This document shows, in pieces, positions 27,302 to 37,137 of a stretch of DNA of 64,000 nt. Both the position numbers and the translations under genes were made by a program. Source of the stretch: Sphingobium bisphenolivorans. Lineage in GTDB: Bacteria > Pseudomonadota > Alphaproteobacteria > Sphingomonadales > Sphingomonadaceae. The stretch lies in contig NZ_ASTG01000003.1 in assembly GCF_000412635.1 (NCBI RefSeq), positions 279,998-343,997 on the forward strand. Direction: 5' to 3'. A model generated the notes under the pieces. It had not been told where the DNA came from. It saw only the letters and a program-made list of their open reading frames with translations, and searched no databases. Within the stretch, counting starts at the first letter, position 1. Every line of letters begins with the position of its first letter.

Positions 27302-28159
27302 TCACTCAGACCTGATCAACCGCGACTGCGCCTTCCACTGAAAAATGCCGTAGCGCATCGCCCCGGTGCGGAGGGCGATGATCAGCCGCGGCAGGCTGAG
27401 CATGAAGGCGCGGTTCGTTGTGCTGGGGCTGAAGGCGAGCCGCCTGATCTCGCCATCGGTCAGAAGGCGCTTCAGCAAGCGGCCGAGGCAGATCTGCCAG
27501 GTCCGCACCACCTGCCGGCTGATATCCTGATAGCCGATCAGCTCGAAGCCGGCGAGCGCCGCCATCTCTGCATAATCAGCGCGGCTGCCCATGCTGGGGA
27601 GCCGCCCTTCGTGGCATATCGGCAGCAGCAGATGCCGCACCTGCCATGGCGTCGCCGTCTCGCCTTCCAGCCAGGCGCAGACGACCAGCCGGCCGCCCGG
27701 CCGCAGGACACGCCGCGCCTCGGCGAAGAAGCGGTCCTTGTCGGTCATATGCTCGGAACTTTCGATGGCATAGGCGCGGTCGAAGGCTGCGCTTTCCAGC
27801 CCATTGTCGAGCCAATCGCGCAGCAGGCAGGTGAAGCCGGGCGCTCGCCCCGCTGCCAGACGGTGCTGCGCCGCCGACACGGTGAGTCCGGTGATGCTGA
27901 TATCGTAGCGCTTCAGCAGATCGGCGGCGGTGGCGCCATAGCCGCAGCCGATGTCGCACACCCGCTGGTCCGGTTCGAGCGCGAGTGCCTGCTCCACCAG
28001 GCGGACGAGGGCGGCCGCCGCGTCCGCCGCCGTTTCATGGCCATGCTGCCAATAGCCGTGATGGACATGCTCGCCCCATATCCGCCGATAGGCCGGGTCC
28101 AGCTCGTCATAATGGCTCGCGACGGCAGCCAGGGTCGAGGGGCGCTCCGGCACGATCAT
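27302..28159 (-). CDS. SAM-dependent methyltransferase (tocopherol / cyclopropane-synthase-like class)
   Basis: A 285-residue methyltransferase with SAM motif VCDIGCGYGATAADL (around residue 68), the post-I region ITGLTVSAAQ, and the RVLRPGGRLVVCAWL stretch. The HVHHGYW pattern near residue 32 and the general layout match gamma-tocopherol or small-molecule C-/O-methyltransferases. The stop is adjacent to the inverted repeat. The short run to nhaA (137 bases, divergent) shows no regulatory link. The natural acceptor cannot be told from the sequence. Confidence 0.8.
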   Translation of the reverse strand: MIVPERPSTLAAVASHYDELDPAYRRIWGEHVHHGYWQHGHETAADAAAALVRLVEQALALEPDQRVCDIGCGYGATAADLLKRYDISITGLTVSAAQHRLAAGRAPGFTCLLRDWLDNGLESAAFDRAYAIESSEHMTDKDRFFAEARRVLRPGGRLVVCAWLEGETATPWQVRHLLLPICHEGRLPSMGSRADYAEMAALAGFELIGYQDISRQVVRTWQICLGRLLKRLLTDGEIRRLAFSPSTTNRAFMLSLPRLIIALRTGAMRYGIFQWKAQSRLIRSE

Positions 28160-28295
28160 GCCTTACTATTTGCCTATCGGGGCCACGACACAAGGGGAAA
28201 GCGTCGCCGCGAAGGGCCGGCAGCGGCTTGCCACGGGATATTGTTTTCAAGACTTTCGGGTGGCCCACAGCGGTCGGGACGGTTAGGAACGCCGC

Positions 28296-29510
28296 ATGCG
28301 CCCTCCCCTGATCGCCCGCCCCTTTTCGATGATGCGCGCCTTTTTGGCGACCGAAGCGGCAGGCGGGATCATATTGATGGCCGCTGCCGCCGCAGGCATG
28401 CTGGTCGCCAATTCGGCGCTGGCGGGCAGCTATTTCCATGCGCTGCATGTCGAGGCCGGTGGTCTCAGCATCCTCCACTGGATCAACGATGGGCTGATGG
28501 CGCTGTTCTTCCTGATCGTGGGACTGGAGATCAAGCGGGAGGTGCTGGACGGGCAGCTATCCCGCTGGTCCGACCGGCTGCTGCCAGGGGTCGCGGCGGG
28601 TGCGGGCGTGATCCTTCCCGCGCTTATCTATATCGCGGTCAATCGGGGCGATGCCACGGGCCTGCGCGGCTGGGCGATCCCGGCGGCGACCGACATCGCC
28701 TTCGCGCTGGGCGTCCTCGCCCTGCTGGGACGACGCATTCCGGGCTCGCTCAAGATTTTCCTGACGGCCGTGGCAATCATCGACGACCTGATCGCGGTGC
28801 TCATCATCGCGCTATTCTACAGCACGCAGCTGAACATGCTGCCGCTCGTCCTCGCCGGGGGCGGGCTGCTGTGCCTGGCGCTGTGCAACCGCGCGGGGGT
28901 GAGCAGCCTCTGGCCCTATTTGCTGATCGGCGGCGGCGTGTGGTTCTGCGTCCTGCAGTCGGGCATTCATGCCACGCTGGCCGGCGTTGCGGTTGCCCTG
29001 ACCGTGCCGCTGAGGAAGACACCGGGTGCGCCCGACGATGCGCATTCGCCCCTGTACCGGCTCGAACATGGCCTGCATCCGTGGATCGCCTACGCCATTG
29101 TGCCGCTGTTCGGCTTTGCCAATGCGGGCGTTTCGCTGAGCGGCTTTACCCTGCCCGATCTCGCCGCTCCGGTTCCGCTCGGCATCGCGCTGGGCCTTTT
29201 CGCGGGCAAGCAACTGGGGATATTCAGCACCATCTGGCTGCTGTCCCGCCTTGGCTGGGCAGAGCGGCCGGCACATTCGAGCTGGCCGCAAGTCTATGGC
29301 GTCGCGCTGCTGTGCGGCATCGGCTTCACCATGAGCCTCTTCATCAGCGGCCTCGCCTTTGCCGCCCACCCGCATGAGGGCGATGCGGCAAAGCTTGGCA
29401 TCCTGCTCGGCTCCCTTGTCTCGGCGGTCGCGGGCTTCATCGTGCTGCGGGTCGTTCCGGGAGCCAATAACCGCAATGATGCAGATGAGGGTGCCTACGC
29501 CTCCGCGTGA
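28296..29510 (+). CDS. nhaA: Na+/H+ antiporter NhaA
   Basis: A 404-residue sodium-proton antiporter of the inner membrane with about 12 helices. The essential aspartates fall at the same numbers as in E. coli NhaA: D133 in [10 protein letters not shown] and D163-D164 in IIDDLIAV. K302-region and C-terminal helices ([13 protein letters not shown]) are also as in the family. It exports Na+ (or Li+) against protons and controls cytoplasmic pH in salt or alkali. It has a GGTTAGGAAC ribosome region and stands alone. NhaA in E. coli is regulated by NhaR; no such gene is here. Confidence 0.96.
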   Translation: MRPPLIARPFSMMRAFLATEAAGGIILMAAAAAGMLVANSALAGSYFHALHVEAGGLSILHWINDGLMALFFLIVGLEIKREVLDGQLSRWSDRLLPGVAAGAGVILPALIYIAVNRGDATGLRGWAIPAATDIAFALGVLALLGRRIPGSLKIFLTAVAIIDDLIAVLIIALFYSTQLNMLPLVLAGGGLLCLALCNRAGVSSLWPYLLIGGGVWFCVLQSGIHATLAGVAVALTVPLRKTPGAPDDAHSPLYRLEHGLHPWIAYAIVPLFGFANAGVSLSGFTLPDLAAPVPLGIALGLFAGKQLGIFSTIWLLSRLGWAERPAHSSWPQVYGVALLCGIGFTMSLFISGLAFAAHPHEGDAAKLGILLGSLVSAVAGFIVLRVVPGANNRNDADEGAYASA

Positions 29511-29650
29511 ACCGATGTTGGCAACAAAATAGACATCGAGATTTCGCAAGACGGACATCAAAGCTTCGTAAGGACGAAACAATAGCCCCCTAGTCGGCGC
29601 CCTTGAGCCCACCCCCGCGAGGCGGGTCGCATCCATATAGGGGACCTATC

Positions 29651-32005
29651 ATGACACTCCAGCATAGCTGGCTGGCAACCACGGCGTTCGCCCTCATTCT
29701 GCTGGTGCCGGCCACGGCCTTCGCGGCGGACGAAGCGGCTGCCGCCGCGGTCGATGCCGCCGCCGAAAGTCTGCCTGAAATCATGGTGACCGCGCAGAAG
29801 CGTGCGGAAAACATGCAGCAAACGCCCATTTCACTGTCGGTGATGCGCAATGAGGACTTGGTCAACCGGCACGTCACCTCGCTCATCGACCTGGGTGACG
29901 GCGCGATACCGTCGCTCAAGATTGCACCCTTCTACGCTCGCAATTCGGCGCTGATCGTCAACATTCGCGGCATCGGCGTGCTGTCGGACGGCAACCAGCC
30001 CGCCCGCGATCAGGGCGTCGGCGTCTATATCGACGGCGTCTATCTCGGCCGCGCGCAGGGCCTCGGCACCGCCTTGTTCGACATCGAGAATATCGAGGTG
30101 CTCAAAGGGCCGCAGGGCACGCTATTCGGCCGCAACACCGAAGGCGGCGCGGTCAACATCGTGACGCGCAAGCCGTCGGGCGAATTCCACATAAACGCAA
30201 CCGGCGGTGTCGGCAATTTCGGCACCTACAAGGGCGAAATCCATGTCGACCTGCCCTCCTTCAACGATATCGGCGTCAAGATCGACGGCGTCGTCGCCCA
30301 TCGCGATCCGCTGGTGAAGAACCCGCTGGAAGGCGCGCAGGGCTTCAACCAATATAACAAGCAGGGCCTGCATCTGGAAGCGCTTTGGCAGCCTGCACCC
30401 AACTTCAGCGCGGGTTATTCGTTCGACATTTCGAAGGATGAATCGACTTCGCTCTAACTCAACCTGATCGCCCCGGGCACCAACCGGCAGGCCGCGGTGG
30501 CGACGGTCCAGCCCGATCGCGTGCGCACGGCCAATGTGGGCGTGCCCGAACAGCCGAGCGTCGGCCGGGTGCACGGCCATCGGCTGACACTGGAATGGGA
30601 TGCTTCCCCCGACCTCACCTTCAAGTCCATCTCCTCCTATCGCAAGCTTAGCCAGGACCAATGGGACAATGGGTCGGCCGCGACTTCCATGTCCAACGCG
30701 AGCGGCAATTTCACCAATGTGCAGTTCGCCCGCTACAGCCTCGCCCGCTTCTGGCAGAATCAGTGGAGCCAGGAATTTCAGGCGATCGGCGAGGTTGGCC
30801 GTGTGAAATATGTCGCTGGCGCGCTCTATTATCGCGAGAAGGTGCGCGACAATGCGCAGGCCTTCAACACCAGCCAGTTCACCGACGCCGGCGGTTCGAG
30901 CTATGTGCTGCGGCAGATCGACTATGACGCCCAGCCGATCGACCGCGCCAGCCATGTAACCACCAAGAGCATCGGCGCTTTCGGCCAGGCAACCTGGACC
31001 CCACCGCTGATGAACGATGCCATCCATCTGACCGGTGGCCTGCGCTGGACGAAGGACAGCAAGAAGGGTGCGCTCACCACCGTCAACAACGCCGCGCCGA
31101 TCGACCGAAACGGGGTTGCGGGCGATATCGGCCTTGATGTCTCCTGGTCGCGCGTAGACCCGATGGTCAGTCTCGCCATAGACCTCAGCGAAGATGTCCA
31201 TGTCTACGGCAAGTGGAGCACGGGATATAAGTCCGGCGGCGCCAATTCACGATCGCAGGAATATGACGCCTTTGGACCGGAGTCCGTCTCAATCTTCGAG
31301 ATTGGCGCCAAGACCGAATTTTTCGACCATCATGCCCGCTTCAACATCGCGGGCTACGCCGGGACCTACAAGGATATTCAGGTCGAGTTCAGCCGTCCGT
31401 TCGAAGCCGGCGGCGTCCGCACCACCCGGACCACGTCATCGACCATCAACGCGCCGGGCAAGGGGGGCTTGCACGGCATCGAGGCGGAATTGACGGTGAA
31501 CCCGTTGGAGGGACTGACGCTGTCGAGTTCCTACGCCTATCAATATGTCCGCATCCCGGCGACCGTGAACCCCTTCCCCAACGCGGCCGGGGTGCTGAGC
31601 ACCGTCGCCGTGCCGATCTATCAGACCTATACGCCCAAATATTCGGCGAGTGGCGCGATCGACTATGATCTGCCGATGCAGGGCTTCACCGTCCGGGCGC
31701 ATCTGGATGGCAATTATGACGGCGGCTTCTATGTGAGCGCGACGGACCCGGTCTATGTCGGCCCAAACAGCCCGGCCAACGTCTATCAGCCCAAGGGGGA
31801 GAAGTCGTTCATCGTGAACGGCCGCCTATCGCTCGCCGATATCGGCCTCGGACATGGCGATGCGAAGATGAGCCTTGCCTTGTGGGCGCGCAATCTCTTC
31901 AACGAGCAGCATCTTTTCTACAAGTCGCTCAGCCCGACTTCAGGTGTCAGCGGCTTCTTCAACGAGCCGCGCACCTTCGGCGGCGAAATGAACATACGCT
32001 TCTGA
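29651..32005 (+). pseudogene. TonB-dependent receptor interrupted by one in-frame stop codon
   Basis: The frame from ATG 29651 to TAA 32005 encodes a TonB receptor of the usual ~784-residue length: signal peptide ending near TAFA, TonB box EIMVTAQKR, plug motif VEVLKGPQGTLFGRNTEG, barrel and terminal MNIRF. It is broken once, by TAA at 30455-30457 (residue 269), in the same frame before and after. The codon lies where TAC or TAT (Tyr) would fit, so a single base change would explain it. Translation would stop after the plug and first strands, giving no working barrel. A sequencing error is the alternative. It probably once formed an operon with the tyrosine phosphatase that follows after 76 bases. 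Confidence 0.82.
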
Positions 32006-32081
32006 TGACAAGGCGCGGGCCATCAGCCATGCTCATGGCCCGCGCCACGCATATTCCCACACCTGCTGACAGAGATCTGCC

Positions 32082-33131
32082 ATGATACGCACCTTCATCC
32101 TGCCTCTCCTGACCGGCCTGTTCGCCAGCACGGCGATGGCTGGCACCATAGACTCGCCTGTCGTCACGCGCTCCGCACCCACGGAACTGACCGTCACCTG
32201 GTCGGACGGGGACCCGGTCGACATCTTCCTCTCCCATAATCCCGCCGCGCGCCCCGAAGAGGCAAAACTGATGTCGAAGGGCGACAGGGATGGCCGCGAA
32301 AGCTTCGCCGTTGGCGAAGGCGAGCGCGCCTATATCCTGCTGCGTGATACCAAGACCGGTCGGACGAGGCGCGTGGCGGAACGACTGCTGCCGCTGCAAC
32401 AAGCCTCTAATTTCCGCGACATTGGCGGCTATCCCGCGGCCGGCGGCAAGCATGTGCGCTGGGGGCTCATCTATCGGTCCGGCGGCCAGCCGATGCTGAC
32501 GGACACCGACCTCAGCCAGATCGGCGCCCTCAAGCTTTCGCATCTGGTCGACCTGCGATCGAGCGAGGAGCGCATGCTTGCCCCCAGCCGCATCGAGGGA
32601 GTGCCCTATCAGGCGGTGGGCTATTCGATGAAGGCGCTGCTGAAGGGCCCCATGCCCGGCAATGGCGAAGGGGTTTATCGCACCATGCCGCTCACGCTCG
32701 CGCCGCTGCTGCGGCTGGTGTTCCAGGACCTGCTCGCGAAGGATGGGGCGGTCGCTTATAATTGCTCGGCCGGCCAGGACCGCACCGGCTTCGTCACCGC
32801 GATGATCCTGTCCGCACTCGGCGTGCCGCGCGACGTGATCCTGAGCGACTATCATCTGTCCACAGCCTATCGCCGGCCCGAATGGGAACTGCCGAAGATC
32901 GATCCTGCGGCGCATGGAAACGATCCGGTCGCGCTGATGTTCGCGGATTTCCAGCGCAGCCCAACAGCGTCAAAGCCCCAACCGCTCAAGACGGCCGATG
33001 GCACGGCTTTCCTCTCCTTCGCTTTCGATGAGATCGAGAAGAAATGGGGATCGGTCGACACTTATCTGGCGCAGCAAGCCGGGGTGTCGAAAATCGATCT
33101 GGCCGCGCTCCGCACCCATTATCTCGAATAA
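32082..33131 (+). CDS. Exported tyrosine-type protein phosphatase
   Basis: A 349-residue exported phosphatase of the Y-phosphatase 3 (SIW14/lipid-phosphatase-like) branch. It has a signal peptide (residues 1-20), a ~80-residue beta domain, then NFRDIGGYP (109-117) and the P-loop CSAGQDRTG, with C228 as nucleophile and R234 as the phosphate-binding arginine (CX5R). Bacterial members act on phosphotyrosine, phosphoinositides or extracellular organic phosphate. It is downstream of the broken TonB receptor, so it may have processed the receptor's substrate. It remains intact, with a full-length family C-terminus. Confidence 0.85.
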   Translation: MIRTFILPLLTGLFASTAMAGTIDSPVVTRSAPTELTVTWSDGDPVDIFLSHNPAARPEEAKLMSKGDRDGRESFAVGEGERAYILLRDTKTGRTRRVAERLLPLQQASNFRDIGGYPAAGGKHVRWGLIYRSGGQPMLTDTDLSQIGALKLSHLVDLRSSEERMLAPSRIEGVPYQAVGYSMKALLKGPMPGNGEGVYRTMPLTLAPLLRLVFQDLLAKDGAVAYNCSAGQDRTGFVTAMILSALGVPRDVILSDYHLSTAYRRPEWELPKIDPAAHGNDPVALMFADFQRSPTASKPQPLKTADGTAFLSFAFDEIEKKWGSVDTYLAQQAGVSKIDLAALRTHYLE

Positions 33132-33235
33132 GGCCATTCAGCCAACAACGGCAGCCGATCTGGTCCGTTGTGCCGGCGGATCAGAAGACTGTCCTCGATC
33201 GCCATGCCCGCGCCCTGCCCGGACGCGGGGTGGTG
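33130..33235 (-). pseudogene. Possible remnant of a flavoprotein monooxygenase
   Basis: In the gap between the phosphatase and formaldehyde genes, the minus strand reads HPASGQGAGMAIEDSLLI before other residues. The GQGAGMAIED core (33191-33220) matches the FAD-ribityl loop that is highly characteristic of group A flavoprotein monooxygenases such as salicylate hydroxylase (there preceded by GDAAHPM). Nothing else of such a gene is present, and the frame carries no start. It may be a short relic of a deleted gene, or coincidence. Confidence 0.35.
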
Positions 33236-33239
33236 TTCT

Positions 33240-34115
33240 TCAGAAAGGGGACTGGGACGCGATCGCGCGGTCTTGAGGCGCGAATAATCGCTCGGCATGC
33301 CAGCGCAGATGACCGGCCATGAAGGTGGATATGAAATAATAGCTGTGGTCGTAGCCCGGCTGCAGTCGCAGCGTGAGCGGCTGCCCCGCCGCCCGGCAGG
33401 CTGCCTCCAGCAGTTCGGGGCGAAGCTGCTCGGCCAGAAACTGGTCGGCATCGCCCTGATCGACCAGCAGCTCAGGCAGGCGCGCGCCATCCTCGATCAG
33501 CGCGACCGCATCATGCTGGCGCCAGGCCGCCCTGTCGCTGCCCAAATAGCCGCCCAGCGCCTTCTGCCCCCAGGGCACTTGCGACGGTGCGACGATGGGC
33601 GAGAAGGCCGACACAGCCTTGAACCGGTCGGGATGGCGCAGGCCAATGGTGAGCGCGCCGTGGCCGCCCATGCTGTGGCCCATGATCGACTGGCGGGCCA
33701 TGTCCGCCGGAAAATGCTCCGCCACCAGGGCGGGCGCTTCCTGAGTCACATAGGACCACATGCGATAATGGGGCGCGAAGGGCTGCTGCGTCGCGTCGAC
33801 ATAGAAGCCCGCGCCGAGGCCGAAATCATAGGCGCCGTCGGGGTCATCCGCCACGCCCTCTCCGCGGGGAGAGGTATCGGGCGCGACGAGGATCAGCCCC
33901 AGCTCTGCGCAGGCGGCGCGAAACTCGCCCTTTTCCGTGACGTTCGCGTGGCTACAGGTGAGGCCGGACAGATACCAGACCACGGGCAGCTTTGCGCCGG
34001 CCTCATGCGGCGGCACGAAGACGGAGAAGGTCATGTCCGTGCCCGTCGCGCTGGAGGCATGGCGATAGACGCCCTGCACCCCGCCAAAGGCGCGGTTGGC
34101 CGAGAGCGTCTCCAT
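33240..34115 (-). CDS. fghA: S-formylglutathione hydrolase
   Basis: A 291-residue cytoplasmic serine hydrolase of the esterase D family. It splits S-formylglutathione to formate and glutathione in formaldehyde detoxification. The nucleophile is S148 in IMGHSMGGHG, with the acid in LVDQGDADQF and the base histidine in GYDHSYYF. The N-terminal WYLSGLTCSHANVTEKGEF is also diagnostic. The start overlaps the stop of the dehydrogenase gene by one base (TGATG), so the two steps of the pathway are translated together. Confidence 0.95.
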   Translation of the reverse strand: METLSANRAFGGVQGVYRHASSATGTDMTFSVFVPPHEAGAKLPVVWYLSGLTCSHANVTEKGEFRAACAELGLILVAPDTSPRGEGVADDPDGAYDFGLGAGFYVDATQQPFAPHYRMWSYVTQEAPALVAEHFPADMARQSIMGHSMGGHGALTIGLRHPDRFKAVSAFSPIVAPSQVPWGQKALGGYLGSDRAAWRQHDAVALIEDGARLPELLVDQGDADQFLAEQLRPELLEAACRAAGQPLTLRLQPGYDHSYYFISTFMAGHLRWHAERLFAPQDRAIASQSPF

Positions 34116-35227
34116 CAGAAAACCACGACGGAACGGATGCTTGTCCCCGCATGCATCAGGTCGAAACCCCTGTTGATCTCCTCCAGGGTCAGGACATGGG
34201 TGATCATCGGGTCGATCTCGATCTTGCCGTTCATATACCAGTCGACGATCTTGGGCACGTCGGTGCGGCCCTTGGCGCCGCCAAACGCGCTACCCTGCCA
34301 GACGCGGCCGGTGACGAGCTGGAAGGGCCGGGTGGAGATTTCCTTGCCCGCTTCCGCAACGCCGATGACGGTCGAAACGCCCCAGCCGCGATGGCAGGCC
34401 TCAAGGGCCTGGCGCATGACTTCGGTGTTGCCGGTGCAGTCGAACGTATAGTCGGCGCCGCCATCCGTCAGCGCCACCAGATCGGCGACGACTTCCGCCG
34501 TGTTCTTGCCCTTGGGGTTGTAGAAATGGGTCATGCCGAAGCGTGTGCCCCATTCCACCTTGCCCTCGTTGATGTCGACGCCGATGATGCGGTCGGCACC
34601 CACCATGCGCGCCGCCTGCAGCACGTTGAGGCCGATGCCGCCAAGGCCGAAGACGATGACGTTCGAGCCCGGCGTCACCTTCGCGCTGTTGATGACCGCG
34701 CCGACGCCTGTGGTCACGCCGCAGCCGACATAGCAGCTCTTGTCGAACGGCGCGTCATCCCGGATCTTGGCGACGGCGATGTCCGGCAGGACGGTGAAGT
34801 TCGAGAAGGTCGAGCATCCCATATAGTGGAAGATCGGCTGCCCCTTGTAGGAAAAGCGGGTCGTGCCGTCGGGCATCAGCCCCTTGCCCTGCGTCGCGCG
34901 GATCGCGGTGCAGAGGTTGGTCTTCCCCGACAGGCAGCTTTTGCACTGGCGGCATTCGGGAGTGTAGAGCGGAATCACATGGTCGCCGGGCTTCACGGAG
35001 GTGACGCCGGGGCCGACTTCGCGGACGATGCCCGCGCCTTCATGGCCGAGGATCGAGGGGAAGATGCCCTCGCTGTCGAACCCGTCCAATGTATAGGCAT
35101 CGGTATGGCAGATGCCGGTCGCCATGATCTCGATCAGCACTTCGCCGGCCTTCGGCCCTTCCAGATCCACCTCGACGATCTCGACGGGCTTCTTCGCTTC
35201 GAAAGCGACGGCGGCGCGGCTCTTCAT
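34115..35227 (-). CDS. adhC: S-(hydroxymethyl)glutathione dehydrogenase / class III alcohol dehydrogenase
   Basis: A 370-residue zinc alcohol dehydrogenase of class III, which oxidises the glutathione adduct of formaldehyde with NAD+. Seen: GHEGAGIV (catalytic-zinc His/Glu motif), the four structural-zinc cysteines in [15 protein letters not shown], and the NAD-binding [15 protein letters not shown]. The C-terminal SIRSVVVF is typical of the class III forms. It precedes fghA with coupled translation and diverges from a LysR gene across 138 bases. Both genes probably answer to formaldehyde from demethylation of methoxy compounds. Confidence 0.96.
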   Translation of the reverse strand: MKSRAAVAFEAKKPVEIVEVDLEGPKAGEVLIEIMATGICHTDAYTLDGFDSEGIFPSILGHEGAGIVREVGPGVTSVKPGDHVIPLYTPECRQCKSCLSGKTNLCTAIRATQGKGLMPDGTTRFSYKGQPIFHYMGCSTFSNFTVLPDIAVAKIRDDAPFDKSCYVGCGVTTGVGAVINSAKVTPGSNVIVFGLGGIGLNVLQAARMVGADRIIGVDINEGKVEWGTRFGMTHFYNPKGKNTAEVVADLVALTDGGADYTFDCTGNTEVMRQALEACHRGWGVSTVIGVAEAGKEISTRPFQLVTGRVWQGSAFGGAKGRTDVPKIVDWYMNGKIEIDPMITHVLTLEEINRGFDLMHAGTSIRSVVVF

Positions 35228-35365
35228 GTCTCACTCCTCGGGTCATCGGCTACGGACGGAAAGACCGTGGTTTGCCTTTTCCTCTCACGTCTGCTGCGTA
35301 GCAAAACAAATTGTGCGTGATAATATCGTCATTCGGCAAAGGATTTTTTCAGGAAGGGGATAATC

Positions 35366-36262
35366 ATGGCCAGCTGGGACGGGATCGATGAGTTCATCAG
35401 CGTCGCCGTGAGCGGCTCCTTCACACGGGGGGCGCAGGCGCTTGGAGTATCAACCACCCATGTCAGCCGGGCGATCATGGCGCTGGAACAACGGGTGCAG
35501 GCGCAGCTCTTCCACCGCACCACGCGGACGGTGCGCCTGACCGACACTGGCCGTGTCTTCTACGAGCGCTGCGCGCGGATCGCTCAGGAGCGGGACGAGG
35601 CGATCGCACTAATCAGCGATCAAAGCGAGCCCCAGGGGGAGTTGCGGGTCACTTGCTCCACCGCCATGGGAGAGCGGTTCGTGGCGCCCATCATCCGCCG
35701 CTTCGCAATGCGGCATCCGCGCCTCAATGTCTCGATCGACCTGTCCAATCGCGTGATCGATCTGGTCGGCGAAGGCTATGATCTGGCGGTGAGGACCGGC
35801 ACCGTCACCGATGCGCGCCTGATCGGCACGCGGGTCGCATCCCGCACCCTCTATACTTGCGCAGCGCCCAGCTATCTGGCGGCGGCGGGCCGGCCCACAC
35901 GAGTGGAGGCGCTGGGGAGCCATGAATGTATCGCGGGCACGGCCGCCACATGGCATTTCAAGGTCGATGGCCAGGAAGTGATCCACAGTCCCCGGGGACG
36001 ATTCCGCTGCAATAGCGGGCATGCGGTGATGGAGGCCTGCGTCGCTGCGCTCGGCATCTGCCAGTTGCCCGATTTCTACATCATTCCCTATCTGAAGCAC
36101 GGCATGGTCGAATTGCTGCTGGAGGATGTGCAGCCGGACGACGAGCCGATCTGGGCCGTCTATCCGCAGCGGCGTCACTTGCTGCCCAAGGTGCAGCAGG
36201 TGGTGGATTGCCTGCTGCATGAACTGGGTCCCGCGATGAACCGACCCAAGGCGGAAGCTTGA
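35366..36262 (+). CDS. LysR-family regulator, probable controller of the formaldehyde genes
   Basis: A 298-residue LysR regulator. The helix-turn-helix lies in residues 5-65 (DEFISVAVSGSFTRGAQAL, HVSRAIMALEQRV, LFHRTTRTVRLT), and the C-terminal domain contains DLAVRTGTVTDARLIGTRVA. It belongs to the CrgA/AaeR-like group that is commonly placed divergently from the genes it controls. LysR genes of this kind are often found divergent from the adhC - fghA pair in alphaproteobacteria, so control of formaldehyde detoxification is plausible. GGAAGGGGA lies before the ATG. Confidence 0.88.
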   Translation: MASWDGIDEFISVAVSGSFTRGAQALGVSTTHVSRAIMALEQRVQAQLFHRTTRTVRLTDTGRVFYERCARIAQERDEAIALISDQSEPQGELRVTCSTAMGERFVAPIIRRFAMRHPRLNVSIDLSNRVIDLVGEGYDLAVRTGTVTDARLIGTRVASRTLYTCAAPSYLAAAGRPTRVEALGSHECIAGTAATWHFKVDGQEVIHSPRGRFRCNSGHAVMEACVAALGICQLPDFYIIPYLKHGMVELLLEDVQPDDEPIWAVYPQRRHLLPKVQQVVDCLLHELGPAMNRPKAEA

Positions 36263-36351
36263 GGGGCTGTTGCACAAGTGCCCCGCCTCATGCGGGGGGC
36301 TCGATCAGGAGGCGGAGCCTTCTCAATACGCTTGCCGCTGCTCCCGGTTCC

Positions 36352-36382
36352 GCAAAAAGCCCCGCCTCAAATAGAGGCGGGG
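36352..36382 (-). terminator. Minus-strand rho-independent terminator
   Basis: A 9-base perfect stem (CCCCGCCTC at 36360-36368 with its complement at 36374-36382, 5-base loop) followed on the minus strand by CTTTTTGCG. No gene lies directly upstream on that strand for about 250 bases, so the transcript it ends is short and unannotated. The plus strand lacks a matching T-run. Confidence 0.7.
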
Positions 36383-36583
36383 AAGTTTGGGTCGCCTGCA
36401 GGCCTAAACCTGCCTTATCACAACTGGTGCTTCCCGATGGTCGTTCCGCGACGACACCACCTACATTTGTTGCGGAAGCAATCATTGTGCGAAAGAACTG
36501 TCTTATGTCCGTGAGTTAACCCAAGCCTATATCCACCGCTATAACCCTCAATAGCTCCAGGCCGCGATCGCGATGGCCGAACA
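36383..36583 (-). ncRNA. Candidate small RNA between two minus-strand terminators
   Basis: The ~200 bases between two minus-strand terminators hold no good open frame: the longest one reads straight through the 36352 terminator and has no ribosome site. A transcript ending at that terminator would contain further self-complementary segments (GCAGG with CCTGC, TCGT with ACGA), as structured regulatory RNAs do. A promoter-like TTGGGT...CATAAGA lies on the minus strand near 36505-36530, but its quality is poor. The flanking 374-base stretch 36263-36636 holds nothing else I recognise. This entry is inferred from terminator placement only. Confidence 0.3.
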
Positions 36584-36617
36584 TGAAAAACCCCGCCTCC
36601 AAGGGAGAGAGGCGGGG
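36584..36617 (-). terminator. Second minus-strand rho-independent terminator with the same stem
   Basis: CCCCGCCTC (36591-36599) pairs with GAGGCGGGG (36609-36617) across a 9-base loop and is followed on the minus strand by TTTTTCATG. The stem is identical in sequence to that of the terminator at 36352. It lies 20 bases after the stop of the 40-residue ORF at 36637-36759 and probably ends its message. Confidence 0.75.
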
Positions 36618-36636
36618 CGGTTCAGGGAGGATTTCT

Positions 36637-36759
36637 CTATGCACGCCTTGGCCCGTTTCTGCACGTGCGATTGCGGATTATTGCCGGGGGCATAGGTCTG
36701 ACGACAGGGCGAGGGAGCAGGACGGCGGATGACTCTTCTATGCTGACGCGAAGGGCCAT
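36637..36759 (-). CDS. Small hypothetical protein (40 aa)
   Basis: A 40-codon ORF beginning MALRVSIEESS and ending RNGPRRA, with no recognised family. Support comes from context: an excellent ribosome site (AGGAGGAG, 4-6 bases before the ATG), a stop 20 bases before a strong minus-strand terminator, and a divergent small gene starting 36 bases upstream. Codon third positions are only moderately GC-rich, so coding is uncertain. The product is basic at its C-terminus and has no membrane segment; it would be cytoplasmic. Confidence 0.45.
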   Translation of the reverse strand: MALRVSIEESSAVLLPRPVVRPMPPAIIRNRTCRNGPRRA

Positions 36760-36795
36760 ATGCTCCTCCTCCAACGACTCGCAGGAGAGGGAATA

Positions 36796-36975
36796 ATGAG
36801 GACGTCCAACGACGCCGGCGATCCATTCCATCGGTCACATCCCGACATGCGCAAGGCGGTAGATGCCCTGTTCCGGGGCGACTGCCCGGAAACCATCTGC
36901 GTGCAGCCTGACCTTGCCCTGCGGCACCAGATGCGCGCCATGGCCGCCATGCGGCCGCCGACTTTCATGAATTAG
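36796..36975 (+). CDS. Small hypothetical protein (59 aa)
   Basis: A 59-residue ORF starting MRTSNDAGDPF and containing MRKAVDALFRGDCPETICVQPDLAL, which suggests one or two short helices and a pair of cysteines. GGAGAGGG precedes the ATG, and about four in five third codon positions are G or C, as in confirmed genes here. It diverges from the 40-residue ORF at 36637-36759 across only 36 bases. No family is recognised. The second half is rich in methionine and arginine. Confidence 0.55.
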   Translation: MRTSNDAGDPFHRSHPDMRKAVDALFRGDCPETICVQPDLALRHQMRAMAAMRPPTFMN

Positions 36976-37137
36976 CGCTTTCCTCTTCCCGGACTGAACT
37001 GCAGCGTGCTCCCATAGAAGCACTCGAACGAGACGGTGGCTCATGAGAGCGCAGTTCAGACACCGGGACCGGATTCCTGCTTTTGCAGGAACATGGCCAG
37101 ATTATTTCCGACATTCAGCCCATGACGCCAGCACAAC

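Noticed and set aside
36263..36278. GGGGCTGTTGCACAAG, similar to IS6-family terminal repeats
   Set aside because: Only one short end is visible, with no partner repeat, no transposase frame and no target duplication.
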